Shown: positions 26,755 through 36,556 of the stretch, one piece after another
How the letters are laid out: the number at the start of each line of letters is the position of its first letter
Position numbering within the stretch: position 1 is the stretch's first letter
NCBI GenBank assembly: GCA_034506395.1
Contig: JAPDPQ010000030.1
Coordinates: 1 to 64,000 of the forward strand
Source: a candidate division KSB1 bacterium
GTDB lineage: Bacteria > Zhuqueibacterota > Zhuqueibacteria > Thermofontimicrobiales > Thermofontimicrobiaceae
Length of the DNA: 64,000 bases
Direction: 5' to 3'
Position numbers and translations under genes: made by a program
Notes under the pieces: model-generated
Told to the model about the DNA's origin: nothing
Database searches by the model: none
Seen by the model: only the letters and a program-made list of their open reading frames with translations

Positions 26755-27213
26755 ATGGATGCGATTCTGCTAAATGAGATCAAAAATCTAATCCTGCCAA
26801 TTTTGACATCGCACCAGGTCGATTTTATCGATTTGGAGCTTAAAGGCAGAGTGGGCGCACAGGTATTGCGCGTTTTTGTGGACACAGATGGTGGAATTAC
26901 GCTGGATCAATGTGTGATTTTAAGCCGAGAAATCTCAGATGCCTTGGATCGCCGCGATATTCTACCTGGTCGTTATCGATTGGAAGTGTCATCTCCAGGT
27001 TTGGATCGTCCATTAAAGTCAATGAGAGATTTTCAAAGAAATCTGGGTCGCCAAGTGAAGATCAAATATCTGGATGAAGGGGGGAATAGCGTCACTGTGA
27101 TCGGGCAAATTGAGGGAGTCGATGATGATGCCGTTGTTATTCTGGAGGATGACCAGCAGAAGAAAATTACTATGTCGAAAATTCTGTTAGCTAAAATTCT
27201 ACCAGTATGGTAG
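26755..27213 (+). CDS. rimP: Ribosome maturation factor RimP
   Basis: The 152-residue protein is normal for RimP, which helps 30S subunit assembly. Visible landmarks are VDFIDLELKGRVGAQVLRVFVD, ITLDQCVILSREISDALD and the strongly conserved YRLEVSSPGLDRPLK. The C-terminal half forms the small Sm-like barrel (RQVKIKYLDEGGNSVTVIGQIEG). It is the first gene of the classic rimP-nusA-infB operon, and nusA starts 34 bases later. The ATG has only weak upstream Shine-Dalgarno character (GCGAGATAA), consistent with regulated or modest expression. Confidence 0.95.
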   Translation: MDAILLNEIKNLILPILTSHQVDFIDLELKGRVGAQVLRVFVDTDGGITLDQCVILSREISDALDRRDILPGRYRLEVSSPGLDRPLKSMRDFQRNLGRQVKIKYLDEGGNSVTVIGQIEGVDDDAVVILEDDQQKKITMSKILLAKILPVW

Positions 27214-27247
27214 CGATCATTCGTGTTTAATCAGGAGATTTCGGTCT

Positions 27248-28510
27248 ATGAAGAGTGAAATTGTTGAAGCCTTCAATCAAATTGTCAAAGATAAGAATAT
27301 CGATAAGGAGCTTTTGAGTGAGATCCTCGAAAGCATCATGTATTCGATCGTAAAAAAGAAATACGGTACGACGGACAATTTTAATATTTTCGTCAGCATG
27401 GACAAGGGGGAGATCGAGATCTGCCAGATTAAAACGATTGTTGAAAAAGTAACTGATTCGGTGACTGAGATCGATTTGGAAACTGCCCGAAAGGTTGAGC
27501 CTGATTTGGAAATTGGTGATGAATTTTTAGACATCATCGACCCCTCCACCTTTGGCAGGCGATTGATCATTTCTGCCAAACAGAATTTAAATCAAAAAAT
27601 CCGAGAGGCCGAAAAGGAGAGCATTTACGCCGAGTACGTAAATAGAATAGGAGAAATCATCATTGGGAATATCCGGCAGATAAATCGGAATGATGTCTAT
27701 TTGAACGTAGATCGGGTAGAGGTTGTTCTCCCAAAGAAAGAACAAATCCATAATGAAAAATATCGCCGCGGTGAAAATCTCAGGGTCATTATTAAAGAGG
27801 TCAATCGGACCAGTCGTGGCCCTGAGATTATCGTTTCGCGAGCTGATCCCAGTTTTTTAATCCGACTATTTGAGTTAGAGGTTCCGGAAATATATGATGG
27901 AATCATCGAAATTAAAGGGATTGCCCGTGAGGCGGGGGATCGGACCAAAATCGCTGTTTACTCGAACGATAAGAGAATCGATGCGGTGGGTGCTTGCGTG
28001 GGTATGAAAGGAGTTCGGATTCAATCGATCGTGCGGGAGCTGAATGATGAGAAGATTGACATCATTAATTGGTCAGCGGAGCCAGAGATCTACATTGCTC
28101 GGGCGCTAAGCCCAGCAAAGCCAGTCAAAATCATTATCGATGAAGAACATAAAAAAGCTGTGGCAGTAATCCCAGATCATCAGATTTCATTGGCCATTGG
28201 CAAAGGGGGGCAAAATAAGCGGCTGGCATCCAAATTGACTGGTTATGAAATTGAGACCATTAAAGAATATGATTATTCGCAAGTGATTTCAGAAGGGAAA
28301 GCCAAAGAGGTTCAATTGACGGAAATTGAAGGGTTACCGACATCATTGGTGTCAAAACTTATCGCAAGTGGTTATGAAACGCTCAAGGATTTGATGGAGG
28401 CCGATCGAGAGGCGATCCTTAAAATCCATGGGATTGGTCCCAAGACCATCGAACAAATATATGCGGTAATCGAAAATTTGAAAGGAGGCCATCAAAAAGA
28501 TACTGAATAA
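27248..28510 (+). CDS. nusA: Transcription termination/antitermination factor NusA
   Basis: The 420-residue protein has the NusA order: an N-terminal RNA-polymerase-binding domain (to ~130), an S1 domain (about 135-200, GEIIIGNIRQINRNDVYLNV), and two KH domains with VGACVGMKGVRIQSIVREL and ISLAIGKGGQNKRLASKLTGY. A C-terminal helix-hairpin-helix (EGLPTSLVSKLIASGYETLKDLMEADREAI, then IHGIGPKTIEQIY) replaces the longer acidic repeats of gamma-proteobacteria. It binds nascent RNA and RNA polymerase and modulates pausing and termination. CAGGAG precedes the ATG. NusA autoregulates this operon in other bacteria, which makes the hairpin at 26701 interesting. Confidence 0.96.
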   Translation: MKSEIVEAFNQIVKDKNIDKELLSEILESIMYSIVKKKYGTTDNFNIFVSMDKGEIEICQIKTIVEKVTDSVTEIDLETARKVEPDLEIGDEFLDIIDPSTFGRRLIISAKQNLNQKIREAEKESIYAEYVNRIGEIIIGNIRQINRNDVYLNVDRVEVVLPKKEQIHNEKYRRGENLRVIIKEVNRTSRGPEIIVSRADPSFLIRLFELEVPEIYDGIIEIKGIAREAGDRTKIAVYSNDKRIDAVGACVGMKGVRIQSIVRELNDEKIDIINWSAEPEIYIARALSPAKPVKIIIDEEHKKAVAVIPDHQISLAIGKGGQNKRLASKLTGYEIETIKEYDYSQVISEGKAKEVQLTEIEGLPTSLVSKLIASGYETLKDLMEADREAILKIHGIGPKTIEQIYAVIENLKGGHQKDTE

Positions 28511-28606
28511 AATTTTACTGGTCATGAGCAGCAATTTGATTGCTCCGGCTTTTGTGGTAAGAATTAAAACGAGCAATAATTCTCATTCAGATTGGAGTAG
28601 ATTAAT

Positions 28607-31462
28607 TTGAGTAGCAAACGTCGTATACATCAAGTCGCCAAAGAGTTCAATATCTCGATCGACGAATTAATGAATTTTTTGATCAAGGCCAATTTTGATG
28701 TCCATAGCCCCATGAGCCCTGTGACGGATGAGATGTATCAGGAGGTGGCGAAGAAATTCAGTCGGGACATCAAAGTCGTTGGCGTCGATGAAGATATTCG
28801 GCAGAAGCTCAAAGAGAAAAGGGCGATCGAGGAAGAAAAGAAACGTAAGGAGCTTCAAGAATATGAGGAAATGCTGAAAATTTCCGAGATGGTGAGGACT
28901 GAGATCCCGAAGCGCCGCAAGCAGGAGGCACAGAAGCCCTTGCCGATTCCAACCACTCCAACTGAAGTAGAAGAGAAGCCGAAAGAAGCTCCATCGATAG
29001 TGGTTCCGCCGAAGCCAGAACCATCAGAGGTTTCTATGCCAGAGGAGCCATCACTGGGAGTGGTAGAGCCCAATTTGCCAGCTGAGCCAGTCCTCGTCCA
29101 ACCGGAAGAACCCGTGGCAGAAGCCCCTTCCGTTGAACCCGAGTCCATTTCCATTGAACCAGCGCCGATAGAGTCTGTTTTGCCGGAGCAGCCCAGTGAA
29201 CAGGTTCCTGAGGTCAAATTAGAAGCTGTTACTACTGAAGCACCTCAGATGCCTGAAAAAGTAGAAAAAGCTGAGAAAGAGAAAACTGAAAAGGAACTCG
29301 AAATCGATTTAATTCGAAAGATCGATGCCAAGCGGAAAGAGCGGCTGGTGGTCACTCCCGAAGGGGAACTAAAACCGAAACGTCATAAGAAAAAATTAAA
29401 GAAAAAAGAACGACTGGCATTAATTCAAGGTGAGTCGGAGCTGGATCTTGATGAACTTGAAATGCCAGTAGCTCCTCGGAAGAAGAAAAAGAAAAAGAAG
29501 AAAGCTGAACGACTGCTCGAAGCTGAGCTCATCGAGAAACCCAAAAAGAAGCTCAAGAAGAAAAAGAAATTCATTATCAGTGATGAAGAAGTTGAGGAAT
29601 CGATTCGCCAAACGTTTGCGGCGCTGGAGGAGACGACCCATCATCGCAAACGGCGCAAGAAGGTGAAGGAATCCGATGAGCTCGCTCCTGAGGAGGACAA
29701 TGTCCTCAGGGTCATCGAATTCATTACTGTGGCAGACTTGGCTCGTGAGATGGAGGTTGAGACCAGCGAGGTGATCAAAAAATGCATGGAACTGGGGATG
29801 TTGGTCACCATCAACCAGCGTCTGGATGCAGAGACCATCCAAATCGTTGCGGATGAATTTGGTTACCAAGTCGAAATTATTCCCGAGTACGGCAGCGAGC
29901 TGTTCGAGGAATTGGAGCAAGAAGATGACGAATCTCAGCTTCAGCCGCGGTCGCCAGTGGTGACAATTATGGGACACGTCGACCATGGCAAGACTTCATT
30001 GCTTGATTATATTCGCAAAAGCAATATCATTCAAACAGAGGCGGGGGGAATTACTCAGCACATTGGTGCCTATCGAGTGGGTGTCGATGGCAAAATGATC
30101 ACTTTTCTGGATACGCCGGGACATGAAGCTTTTACCGCCATGCGAGCTCGAGGTGCCCAGGCGACCGATATCGTCGTGCTGGTCGTGGCTGCTGACGACA
30201 GCGTCATGCCCCAGACCGTTGAAGCCATCGATCATGCCAAAGCTGCTGGAGTTCCAATTATTGTGGCTATCAATAAGATCGATAAGCCCAATGCGGATCC
30301 CGAAGCCATTAAGCGGCAATTGGCAGAGCATGATGTGCTGGTTGAAGAGTGGGGTGGAAAATATCAATGTGTCGAAATTTCTGCGAAGACAGGTCAAAAT
30401 ATCGACAAATTGTTAGAGAGCATTCTTATTGAAGCAGAGATTCTGGAGCTCAAAGCAAATCCGAATCGCTTGGCCAAGGGCGTCGTGATCGAGTCCCAAC
30501 TTGATAAGGGTAAAGGGGTCCTTGCAACGGTATTGGTCCAAAACGGCACGCTGAAGATCGGCGATCCTTTTATTGTCGGCCAACATTACGGCAAAGTGAG
30601 AGGCTTGTTCAATGAATTTGGACAAAAATTGAAAGAAGCTGGACCCTCTGTGCCAGTTCGGGTGATTGGTTTTTCTGGACTGCCCCAGGCTGGCGATACC
30701 TTTATTGTGCTTCCATCTGAACGCGATACCAAGGCGATCAGTTTGGAACGACAACAGATCCGGCGCGAACAGGAGCAACGCTATTTTAAGCACATCACCC
30801 TCGATGAAATTTCAAAACGGATCAAAAAAGGTGGTGTGAAGCAGCTTTCGTTGATCATCAAAGGCGATGTGGATGGTTCGGTAGAGGCGCTTCGGGATGC
30901 GTTTGCTAAGCTCTCTACCGATGAGGTGAAAGTGGAGATTATCCGAAAGGGAGTGGGTGCGATCACTGAGTCCGATGTGCTATTGGCCAGCGCTTCAAAT
31001 GCGATCATTATCGGCTTCCAGGTGCGGCCGACCATCAATGCTCGCGAATTGGCCAAGAAGGAAAATATCGACATTCGGCTCTATCGCGTGATTTACGATG
31101 CGATTGCCGACGTGAAGAGCGCGCTGGAAGGGTTGTTAGAGCCCACTTATGAGGAGGAAAGCCTGGGCACATTAGAGGTCCGAAACACGTTCCGTATTCC
31201 CAAGGTTGGTACTGTGGCTGGCTGTTATGTGCTTTCTGGGAAAGTGTCTCGAAACGACAACATCCGCTTGTACCGCGAAGACAAGTTGATCTATGAAGGG
31301 CGCATTATTTCGCTAAAGCGATTTAAAGACGACGTTCGTGAGGTGGTCAGCGGATTTGAGTGTGGAATTGGACTCGAAAACTTCGATGACATTAAGGTGG
31401 GTGATATCATGGAAGTTTACCGAGTAGTCGAGGTAAAACGAACCCTGGCCGCAGCAAGTTAG
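28607..31462 (+). CDS. infB: Translation initiation factor IF-2
   Basis: The 951-residue GTPase delivers initiator tRNA to the 30S subunit. The N-terminus has an IF2-N helix bundle ([20 protein letters not shown]). Residues ~95-225 are Pro/Glu-rich and low complexity, and residues ~245-330 are exceptionally Lys-rich, with runs such as [13 protein letters not shown] and [13 protein letters not shown] second IF2-N-like unit ([22 protein letters not shown]) precedes the G domain, which has GHVDHGKTS near residue 456, DTPGHEAF and NKID. The C-terminal domains are complete. The start is a TTG with GGAG nine bases upstream; no better ATG exists. Confidence 0.96.
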   Translation: MSSKRRIHQVAKEFNISIDELMNFLIKANFDVHSPMSPVTDEMYQEVAKKFSRDIKVVGVDEDIRQKLKEKRAIEEEKKRKELQEYEEMLKISEMVRTEIPKRRKQEAQKPLPIPTTPTEVEEKPKEAPSIVVPPKPEPSEVSMPEEPSLGVVEPNLPAEPVLVQPEEPVAEAPSVEPESISIEPAPIESVLPEQPSEQVPEVKLEAVTTEAPQMPEKVEKAEKEKTEKELEIDLIRKIDAKRKERLVVTPEGELKPKRHKKKLKKKERLALIQGESELDLDELEMPVAPRKKKKKKKKAERLLEAELIEKPKKKLKKKKKFIISDEEVEESIRQTFAALEETTHHRKRRKKVKESDELAPEEDNVLRVIEFITVADLAREMEVETSEVIKKCMELGMLVTINQRLDAETIQIVADEFGYQVEIIPEYGSELFEELEQEDDESQLQPRSPVVTIMGHVDHGKTSLLDYIRKSNIIQTEAGGITQHIGAYRVGVDGKMITFLDTPGHEAFTAMRARGAQATDIVVLVVAADDSVMPQTVEAIDHAKAAGVPIIVAINKIDKPNADPEAIKRQLAEHDVLVEEWGGKYQCVEISAKTGQNIDKLLESILIEAEILELKANPNRLAKGVVIESQLDKGKGVLATVLVQNGTLKIGDPFIVGQHYGKVRGLFNEFGQKLKEAGPSVPVRVIGFSGLPQAGDTFIVLPSERDTKAISLERQQIRREQEQRYFKHITLDEISKRIKKGGVKQLSLIIKGDVDGSVEALRDAFAKLSTDEVKVEIIRKGVGAITESDVLLASASNAIIIGFQVRPTINARELAKKENIDIRLYRVIYDAIADVKSALEGLLEPTYEEESLGTLEVRNTFRIPKVGTVAGCYVLSGKVSRNDNIRLYREDKLIYEGRIISLKRFKDDVREVVSGFECGIGLENFDDIKVGDIMEVYRVVEVKRTLAAAS

Positions 31463-31579
31463 CTTTGCTCCATGATATCAATGATGACCTTTTATTGAAA
31501 GCCATTTACACGGCTCCACATGATATGCATGGATGAATCAAAAAACGCACATCATATTACGAACTGGATGAGAAGTGAG

Positions 31580-31861
31580 ATGCTGGTGGGTGTTGGTCAA
31601 ATAGAGCTTTATATCCCAGAGAGCGGATCATTAAAGTCGAAACGGTTCGTCTTGAACAGTATCAAGACCCGAATTCGAAATAAGTTTAATGTGTCTGTGG
31701 CTGAGGTGGAGAACAACGATAAATGGCAACGGTGTTCCTTGGGTGTGGCTATCGTGTCCAATGATCGGAAAATCATTGATAGTACCTTGAACCAGGTTGT
31801 TTCATTGATTGCGAGCGATGTTCGTGTAGAAGTTATTGATCATTCCCTGGAGATTTTTTAG
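31580..31861 (+). CDS. DUF503 (YlxP-like) protein
   Basis: This protein of about 93 residues matches the DUF503 family. It begins MLVGVGQIELYIPESGSLKSKR, then has LNSIKTRIRNKFNVSVAEVE and a short C-terminal strand EVIDHSLEIF. DUF503 proteins are commonly found between infB and rbfA, exactly as here. In Bacillus the homologue YlxP is linked to late 30S maturation, but the biochemical role is not settled. The frame is open back to 31520, but family members start at the residue encoded at 31580. A GGATGAGA stretch lies just upstream. Confidence 0.88.
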   Translation: MLVGVGQIELYIPESGSLKSKRFVLNSIKTRIRNKFNVSVAEVENNDKWQRCSLGVAIVSNDRKIIDSTLNQVVSLIASDVRVEVIDHSLEIF

Positions 31862-32159
31862 CCTGAAATGCCAATTTGACCTTGTCAATCTAATTCAATT
31901 GAACTACAACCCACCTCTCTCTCATTTCGGCTGCAGGAAGAAATCTTTGGGTCCGGAAATTTCATTGCAACCAAATCGTTCGCTATGTTCAGAAGGATTA
32001 CCACACAACGAGTTTAATCATTCGTATTTGTCCACAAGTTTGGTTTGATGCTGCAATAAGTTGTCTGAGCCAGGAAGTTTTTCAGCAAAGTTTGATTCTA
32101 AATGATGGGTTGAATTGCATAGGAATTTGTTGAAAAAGCCGACATAAAAAAGTGCTGTC

Positions 32160-32513
32160 ATGAAATACAAAAGATCACAACGCGTGTCTGAGCTCCTCAA
32201 GCGAGAGATCAGCCAGATCATTTTTTTTACGCTCAAAGATCCTGCAATAAAACCGGTGACAGTCACTTTTGTTAAAGTGACTGATGATTTAAAGCACGCC
32301 AGTATCTATTATCGGGTATTGGGTGATGAATCAGCTAAAGCTGGGGCGTCGAAAGGTCTGGAGCGAGCCAAGAGATTTATTCGATTTGAGATTGGGCAGC
32401 GCACTGAATTGCGGTTTGTCCCAGAAATTGAGTTTTTCTACGATGAAGGTTTAGATGAGGCAGCGCGGATCGAGTTGCTATTGCATCAGATCAAAGAGTC
32501 GGATGTTTCATGA
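32160..32513 (+). CDS. rbfA: Ribosome-binding factor A
   Basis: The 117-residue protein is the single-domain KH-like 30S maturation factor. SQRVSELLKREISQIIFFTLKDPAI, VTVTFVKVTDDLKHASIYY and LRFVPEIEFFYDEGLDEAARIELLL are the conserved blocks of RbfA. It binds free 30S subunits and is needed for 16S processing and cold adaptation in model bacteria. It overlaps truB by four bases (ATGA), a sign of translational coupling. The 298-base gap upstream (31862-32159) has no convincing gene and no clear terminator. Confidence 0.94.
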   Translation: MKYKRSQRVSELLKREISQIIFFTLKDPAIKPVTVTFVKVTDDLKHASIYYRVLGDESAKAGASKGLERAKRFIRFEIGQRTELRFVPEIEFFYDEGLDEAARIELLLHQIKESDVS

Positions 32514-33196
32514 TATGGTTAGAGAAACCGTTTGATTTTGAAGCAGGCGTGATATTGAATTTTTACAAGCCAGTGGGTCCGAGCTCATTTTGGATGGTGA
32601 AACAAGTAAGAAAATTGATTGGCGCCAAAGTAGGGCATGCGGGCACGTTGGATCCTTTTGCAGAAGGTGTATTGTTGCTTTGTAGTGGCCGAGCGACCAA
32701 ACGAGTTCAACATTTGATGGCACTCCCGAAAGAGTATATCGGCGAGATCGAGTTTGGGGTGATCACAGATACGGATGATTTGACCGGCCGGATCATTGAG
32801 CAGCGTCCAGTTCCGAAATTGACGGCTTCAGAAGTGGAACAGATTTGTCAGAGGTTCGTGGGAGATATTTATCAAATTCCGCCTATGTTTGCGGCGAAAA
32901 AATGGCAAGGAAGACGCCTGTACCAATTAGCTCGGAATGGCCAGGTGGTCGAGCGAACGGCGAAATTGGTCCATATTGATCAGATTAAGTTGCTATCCTT
33001 TGACGGGACGATTGCCAAAATTGAAGTTCGGTGCGCGAAGGGGACCTACATTCGGGCATTAGCGCGGGATATCGGTTTGGCTCTCGGATGTGGTGGAAAT
33101 TTGAGGTCTTTGATTCGCACAAAAATTGGAGAATTTGATATCGCGAATGCGATGCATTTGGAGCAGTTTAAACTCCTATTAAACTCACCACGATGA
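32510..33196 (+). CDS. truB: tRNA pseudouridine-55 synthase TruB
   Basis: TruB converts U55 in the T loop of tRNAs to pseudouridine. The 228-residue protein has the catalytic motif VGHAGTLDPFAEGVL with the nucleophile Asp48, the conserved FYKPVGPSSF start and the substrate-binding KGTYIRALARDIG near residue 183. It ends soon after IGEFDIANAMHLEQF, so it lacks the longer C-terminal PUA domain of E. coli TruB, as many bacterial forms do. Its ATG lies inside the rbfA stop region. Confidence 0.94.
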   Translation: MIWLEKPFDFEAGVILNFYKPVGPSSFWMVKQVRKLIGAKVGHAGTLDPFAEGVLLLCSGRATKRVQHLMALPKEYIGEIEFGVITDTDDLTGRIIEQRPVPKLTASEVEQICQRFVGDIYQIPPMFAAKKWQGRRLYQLARNGQVVERTAKLVHIDQIKLLSFDGTIAKIEVRCAKGTYIRALARDIGLALGCGGNLRSLIRTKIGEFDIANAMHLEQFKLLLNSPR

Positions 33197-33225
33197 TAGA
33201 TTGCAACGAGTGACGTAGCTTTGGC

Positions 33226-34158
33226 ATGAAGATCTTTCGAAATCTTGATGATGTTGAACATGAAGCGAATTGTGTTATAACCACTGGAACTTTCGATGGA
33301 GTCCATCTCGGACATCAATCGATCATTCGGACTTTGCACGAATCCGCCAGCCAGCGCCAGGGGTGTGTTACGATTGTTACATTCGAGCCGCACCCCCAAT
33401 TTGTCGTCAAGCTTGCAGAGAAAAATGGTCTGCGATTGCTCACGACCATCGAGGAAAAAATCGATATCTTAGAGCAGTATCAAATTGACCGATTGATCAT
33501 TATCCCGTTTGATATCAAATTTGCTCAACTCAGTTCGCGGCAGTTTATTGAACAAATTTTGGTGAACAAGATCGGCTTCCAGACGATCGTGATCGGCTAT
33601 GATCATGCATTTGGGAAAGATCGCCAGGGCAATTTCGAGGTGCTAAACCAGCTCAGTCACCAGTACAATTACGAGATTGTCGTTTGTCCACCATTTACAT
33701 TGGATGGTGTCATCATCAGTAGTACCAAGATTCGTAAGCTATTAGCAAGCGGGGCCGTTGAGCAGGCCGCCCGATTTTTGGGCAGAAATTATCGGATGGC
33801 TGGCACGGTAGTGCCCGGTGAAGGAAGAGGGAGAACGCTCAATATCCCGACGGCGAATTTATCGCCCGTCTCCGAACAAAAGTTGATCCCTCAGGACGGC
33901 ATTTATGCGGTATGGGCAAAGTTGCAATCAGAACGATATCCTGGGGTCTTATATATCGGAAGCAAGCCTACGTTTGCTTATCAGCATCAGACCATCGAAT
34001 TGCATATTTTGGATTTTTCTGGGAATTTATACGGCAAAAAAATCGAAATCGAGTTTGTTTCGCGAATTCGAGATGATCAGCAGTTCGACTCCGCGAGTCA
34101 GCTTGTGGAGCGGATCGAGCGGGACAAAGCGACCGCCCGAGCGATTTTGGGCTTGTAA
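33226..34158 (+). CDS. ribF: Bifunctional riboflavin kinase/FMN adenylyltransferase
   Basis: This 310-residue enzyme makes FMN from riboflavin and then FAD. The N-terminal adenylyltransferase domain has TGTFDGVHLGHQSII and the loop IGYDHAFGKDRQGNFEVL; SSTKIRKLLASG closes it. The C-terminal kinase domain starts near residue 185 with GTVVPGEGRGRTLNIPTANL and includes DGIYAVWA and GVLYIGSKPTF. Both halves look complete. Its place between truB and rpsO is the usual gene order. It starts 30 bases after truB without a strong ribosome binding site. Confidence 0.94.
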   Translation: MKIFRNLDDVEHEANCVITTGTFDGVHLGHQSIIRTLHESASQRQGCVTIVTFEPHPQFVVKLAEKNGLRLLTTIEEKIDILEQYQIDRLIIIPFDIKFAQLSSRQFIEQILVNKIGFQTIVIGYDHAFGKDRQGNFEVLNQLSHQYNYEIVVCPPFTLDGVIISSTKIRKLLASGAVEQAARFLGRNYRMAGTVVPGEGRGRTLNIPTANLSPVSEQKLIPQDGIYAVWAKLQSERYPGVLYIGSKPTFAYQHQTIELHILDFSGNLYGKKIEIEFVSRIRDDQQFDSASQLVERIERDKATARAILGL

Positions 34159-34239
34159 AAGCCTTTCGTTTTGCGAAAATCATTAAGTTGGATAAAATCC
34201 ATATCTGTTTTTTTGATTAAACTTTGTTAGGAGAGAAAT

Positions 34240-34509
34240 ATGACGCTTACCAAAGAAGCAAAGCTCGAGATCTTCAAGAAATTTGGTAAAGATGAGAAAG
34301 ATACTGGGAACACCAAAAGCCAAATTGCGCTGCTAACCCAGCGAATTGTGCACTTGTCAGAGCATCTGAAAACCCAGCCCAAGGATCATCATTCGCGCCG
34401 AGGACTGCTGAAGCTGGTTGGACAACGAAAAAGACTCCTGCAATATTTGCAGCGACAAAATATCGATGAATATCGAAATTTAATCGAAGCATTGGGCATC
34501 CGAAGATAA
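34240..34509 (+). CDS. rpsO: 30S ribosomal protein S15
   Basis: The 89-residue protein is a typical S15, a four-helix 16S rRNA-binding protein of the central domain. DTGNTKSQIALLTQRI, LSEHL, KDHHSRRGLLKLVGQRKRLLQYL and the C-terminal ALGIRR are the family hallmarks. TTAGGAGAG is a strong ribosome binding site. In most bacteria pnp follows directly, but here pnp is almost 5 kb away behind four exporter genes. The 308-base gap after rpsO shows no perfect terminator. Confidence 0.97.
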   Translation: MTLTKEAKLEIFKKFGKDEKDTGNTKSQIALLTQRIVHLSEHLKTQPKDHHSRRGLLKLVGQRKRLLQYLQRQNIDEYRNLIEALGIRR

Positions 34510-34817
34510 ATTCATTTTTTTTCTCTTGGGATCAATTTGGCTGTGATTTGAGCAGCTTCCTTGAAGATAAGAACCCAATCTCATTAGCGCCCATCATATA
34601 AATTTGGTTTGTTTCAACGGTCGTCGGATTGTCAATGATGATGGCTCGCAAACCATGATGGGAGTTGCATCAGATGGGTAGAAAAAAGATTTTGAATAAG
34701 ACAGGAATCAACGATTGCCAATGAATCGCCATACGTTTTCGCATTCATATTCGAGTTATTAATAGATCGCGTTGCTAAGATTGGTTGCTTGAGAATTTGA
34801 GGAGGTGTTTAGCCCCG

Positions 34818-35768
34818 TTGATTGAGGTCCAACAGCTTACGCGCTACTTTGGTCAGGTAGCTGCAATTGAAGATGTGTCATTTCGCGTGGAGAAAGGGGA
34901 GGTATTGGGGTTTCTTGGTCCAAATGCCGCCGGAAAAACCACGACTATGCGGATCCTCACTGGTTTTCTCCCCGCTTCTCGAGGCAGCGCGAAGGTGGCG
35001 AATTTTGATGTATTTGAAAATCCCTTGGAAGTAAAAAAGAGAATTGGCTATCTCCCAGAACATCCTCCTTTGTATGCCGAGATGACCGTGGCCTCATTCC
35101 TCGATTTTGTCGCCAAACTGAAGGGAATTGCGCCGCGGGATCGAAAGCAGAAGATTAAGCTTGCCATTGAGAAAACTGGCCTCAACGGTCGCGCAGATAC
35201 CATCATTAAAAATTTGTCGAAAGGTTATAAGCAGCGGCTGGGATTAGCCCAGGCGATTATTCATGAGCCCGAGGTGCTGATCCTCGATGAGCCCACGATT
35301 GGATTGGACCCGATCCAGATCATCGAGGTTCGCCAGTTAATTCGCGAGCTTGCTGGCAAGCATACGGTAATTCTCAGCACCCACATTTTGCCAGAGGTGA
35401 GCATGACCTGCCAACGCGTGGTGATTATTGATCGGGGCAAAGTAGTTGCAGAAGATCGGCCCGAAAACCTTATGGCCAAGCTGAAAGGCGCAGAGCAGGT
35501 CACTCTCATCGTTGGTGGACCCTTCACTGAGGTCCAGCAATGCCTATCGCAAATTCCTGGCGTGACCCATGTCACGCTGGCCGAACCATTGGGGGATAAC
35601 AAAGCCAGTTACGCTGTAACGAGTTCATTACATCAAGAGATCAGCAGCGAGCTTGCGCGGACGATTGTGAATCATGGCTGGGATCTTTATGAACTGAAAA
35701 AAGCCGAGATGAGCTTGGAAGAGGTATTTTTAAGATTGACCACAAATGAACAGGAGGTAATGAACTAG
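34818..35768 (+). CDS. ABC-2 exporter ATPase, GldA-like
   Basis: The ATPase has Walker A GPNAAGKTT (Ala replaces the usual Gly), signature LSKGYKQRLGLAQA and Walker B VLILDEPTIGLDP. The ~100-residue C-terminal extension after the switch (THILPEVSM) is typical of the GldA/NatA/CcmA-type exporter family. I choose the TTG at 34818 because AGGAGGTG (34800-34807) sits ten bases before it and MIEVQQLTRYFG is the normal family start. The gene overlaps the permease by one base. In Flavobacterium, GldA, GldF and GldG are needed for gliding and T9SS-linked motility. Here motility is not implied, because many non-gliding FCB bacteria carry the set. Confidence 0.85.
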   Translation: MIEVQQLTRYFGQVAAIEDVSFRVEKGEVLGFLGPNAAGKTTTMRILTGFLPASRGSAKVANFDVFENPLEVKKRIGYLPEHPPLYAEMTVASFLDFVAKLKGIAPRDRKQKIKLAIEKTGLNGRADTIIKNLSKGYKQRLGLAQAIIHEPEVLILDEPTIGLDPIQIIEVRQLIRELAGKHTVILSTHILPEVSMTCQRVVIIDRGKVVAEDRPENLMAKLKGAEQVTLIVGGPFTEVQQCLSQIPGVTHVTLAEPLGDNKASYAVTSSLHQEISSELARTIVNHGWDLYELKKAEMSLEEVFLRLTTNEQEVMN

Positions 35769-36556
35769 TGGCAAAAGTGTGGGCGATTTTTGAGCGCGAG
35801 ATGAAATCTTACTTTGTAGCGCCCATTGCTTATGTGGTCATTGCGCTGTTTATCGCTATCGTGGGCATTTTTTTCTATTTGATCTTAGCTTCGTTCGTGC
35901 AACGGTGCTACGAAATCGACCTATATGCCCAGCAATGGCAGCAGACAGCGCCAGCCATGAACCTCCATGAATGGGTTACGCGGCCGTTTTTCGGCAATAT
36001 GGCAACCATTGCCCTGATGATTTTGCCGCTGATTACCATGAAATTATTCGCGGAAGAAAAGAAAAACGGTACCATAGAGCTTTTGCAGACCTCGCCGATC
36101 ACGACAGCTCAATTGGTGCTCGGAAAATACGCGGCCGCCGTGGCGCTCTATTCGACGATGTTGGCGATCACGCTGATTTATATGCTGTTTTTGTTTCTTT
36201 ACGGCAAACCAGAGATCGCTCAGATTTTCTCTGGATATTTGGGCATGTGGCTGATCGGGAGCAGTTACTTGGTTATTGGCCTATTATTTTCAACCTTCAC
36301 TGATAATCAAATTATAGCAGCCGTCAGCACGATCGCGGTGATTTTGATGTTCTGGGCGATCGGCTGGGTTACTGATTTTCTAAGCCCTGCATTGGGGAAG
36401 TTCATCGGTCAACTTTCATTGATTGAACATTTTGAAGACTTCGAAAAAGGGGTAGTCGACTCAAAGCATATTGTCTTTTATCTCAGTTTTATCTTTATGG
36501 GATTATTTCTCAGTTACGCTTCTCTGGAATCCAGCCGCTGGAGGGGCAGCCGATGA
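35768..36556 (+). CDS. ABC-2 exporter permease, GldF-like
   Basis: The 262-residue protein has six predicted membrane segments and the GldF/NosY-type features IFEREMKSYFVAPIAYVV at the start and LITMKLFAEEKKNGTIELLQTSPIT after the second helix. It starts with a GTG that overlaps the ATPase stop codon, with AGGAGGT upstream, and its end overlaps the next gene by four bases. The chain of overlaps indicates one translationally coupled operon. The substrate is unknown. Confidence 0.85.
   Translation: MAKVWAIFEREMKSYFVAPIAYVVIALFIAIVGIFFYLILASFVQRCYEIDLYAQQWQQTAPAMNLHEWVTRPFFGNMATIALMILPLITMKLFAEEKKNGTIELLQTSPITTAQLVLGKYAAAVALYSTMLAITLIYMLFLFLYGKPEIAQIFSGYLGMWLIGSSYLVIGLLFSTFTDNQIIAAVSTIAVILMFWAIGWVTDFLSPALGKFIGQLSLIEHFEDFEKGVVDSKHIVFYLSFIFMGLFLSYASLESSRWRGSR

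Noticed and set aside
28855..29217. 120-codon Ser/Gly-rich minus-strand ORF
   Set aside because: It is antisense to the Pro/Glu-rich linker of IF-2.
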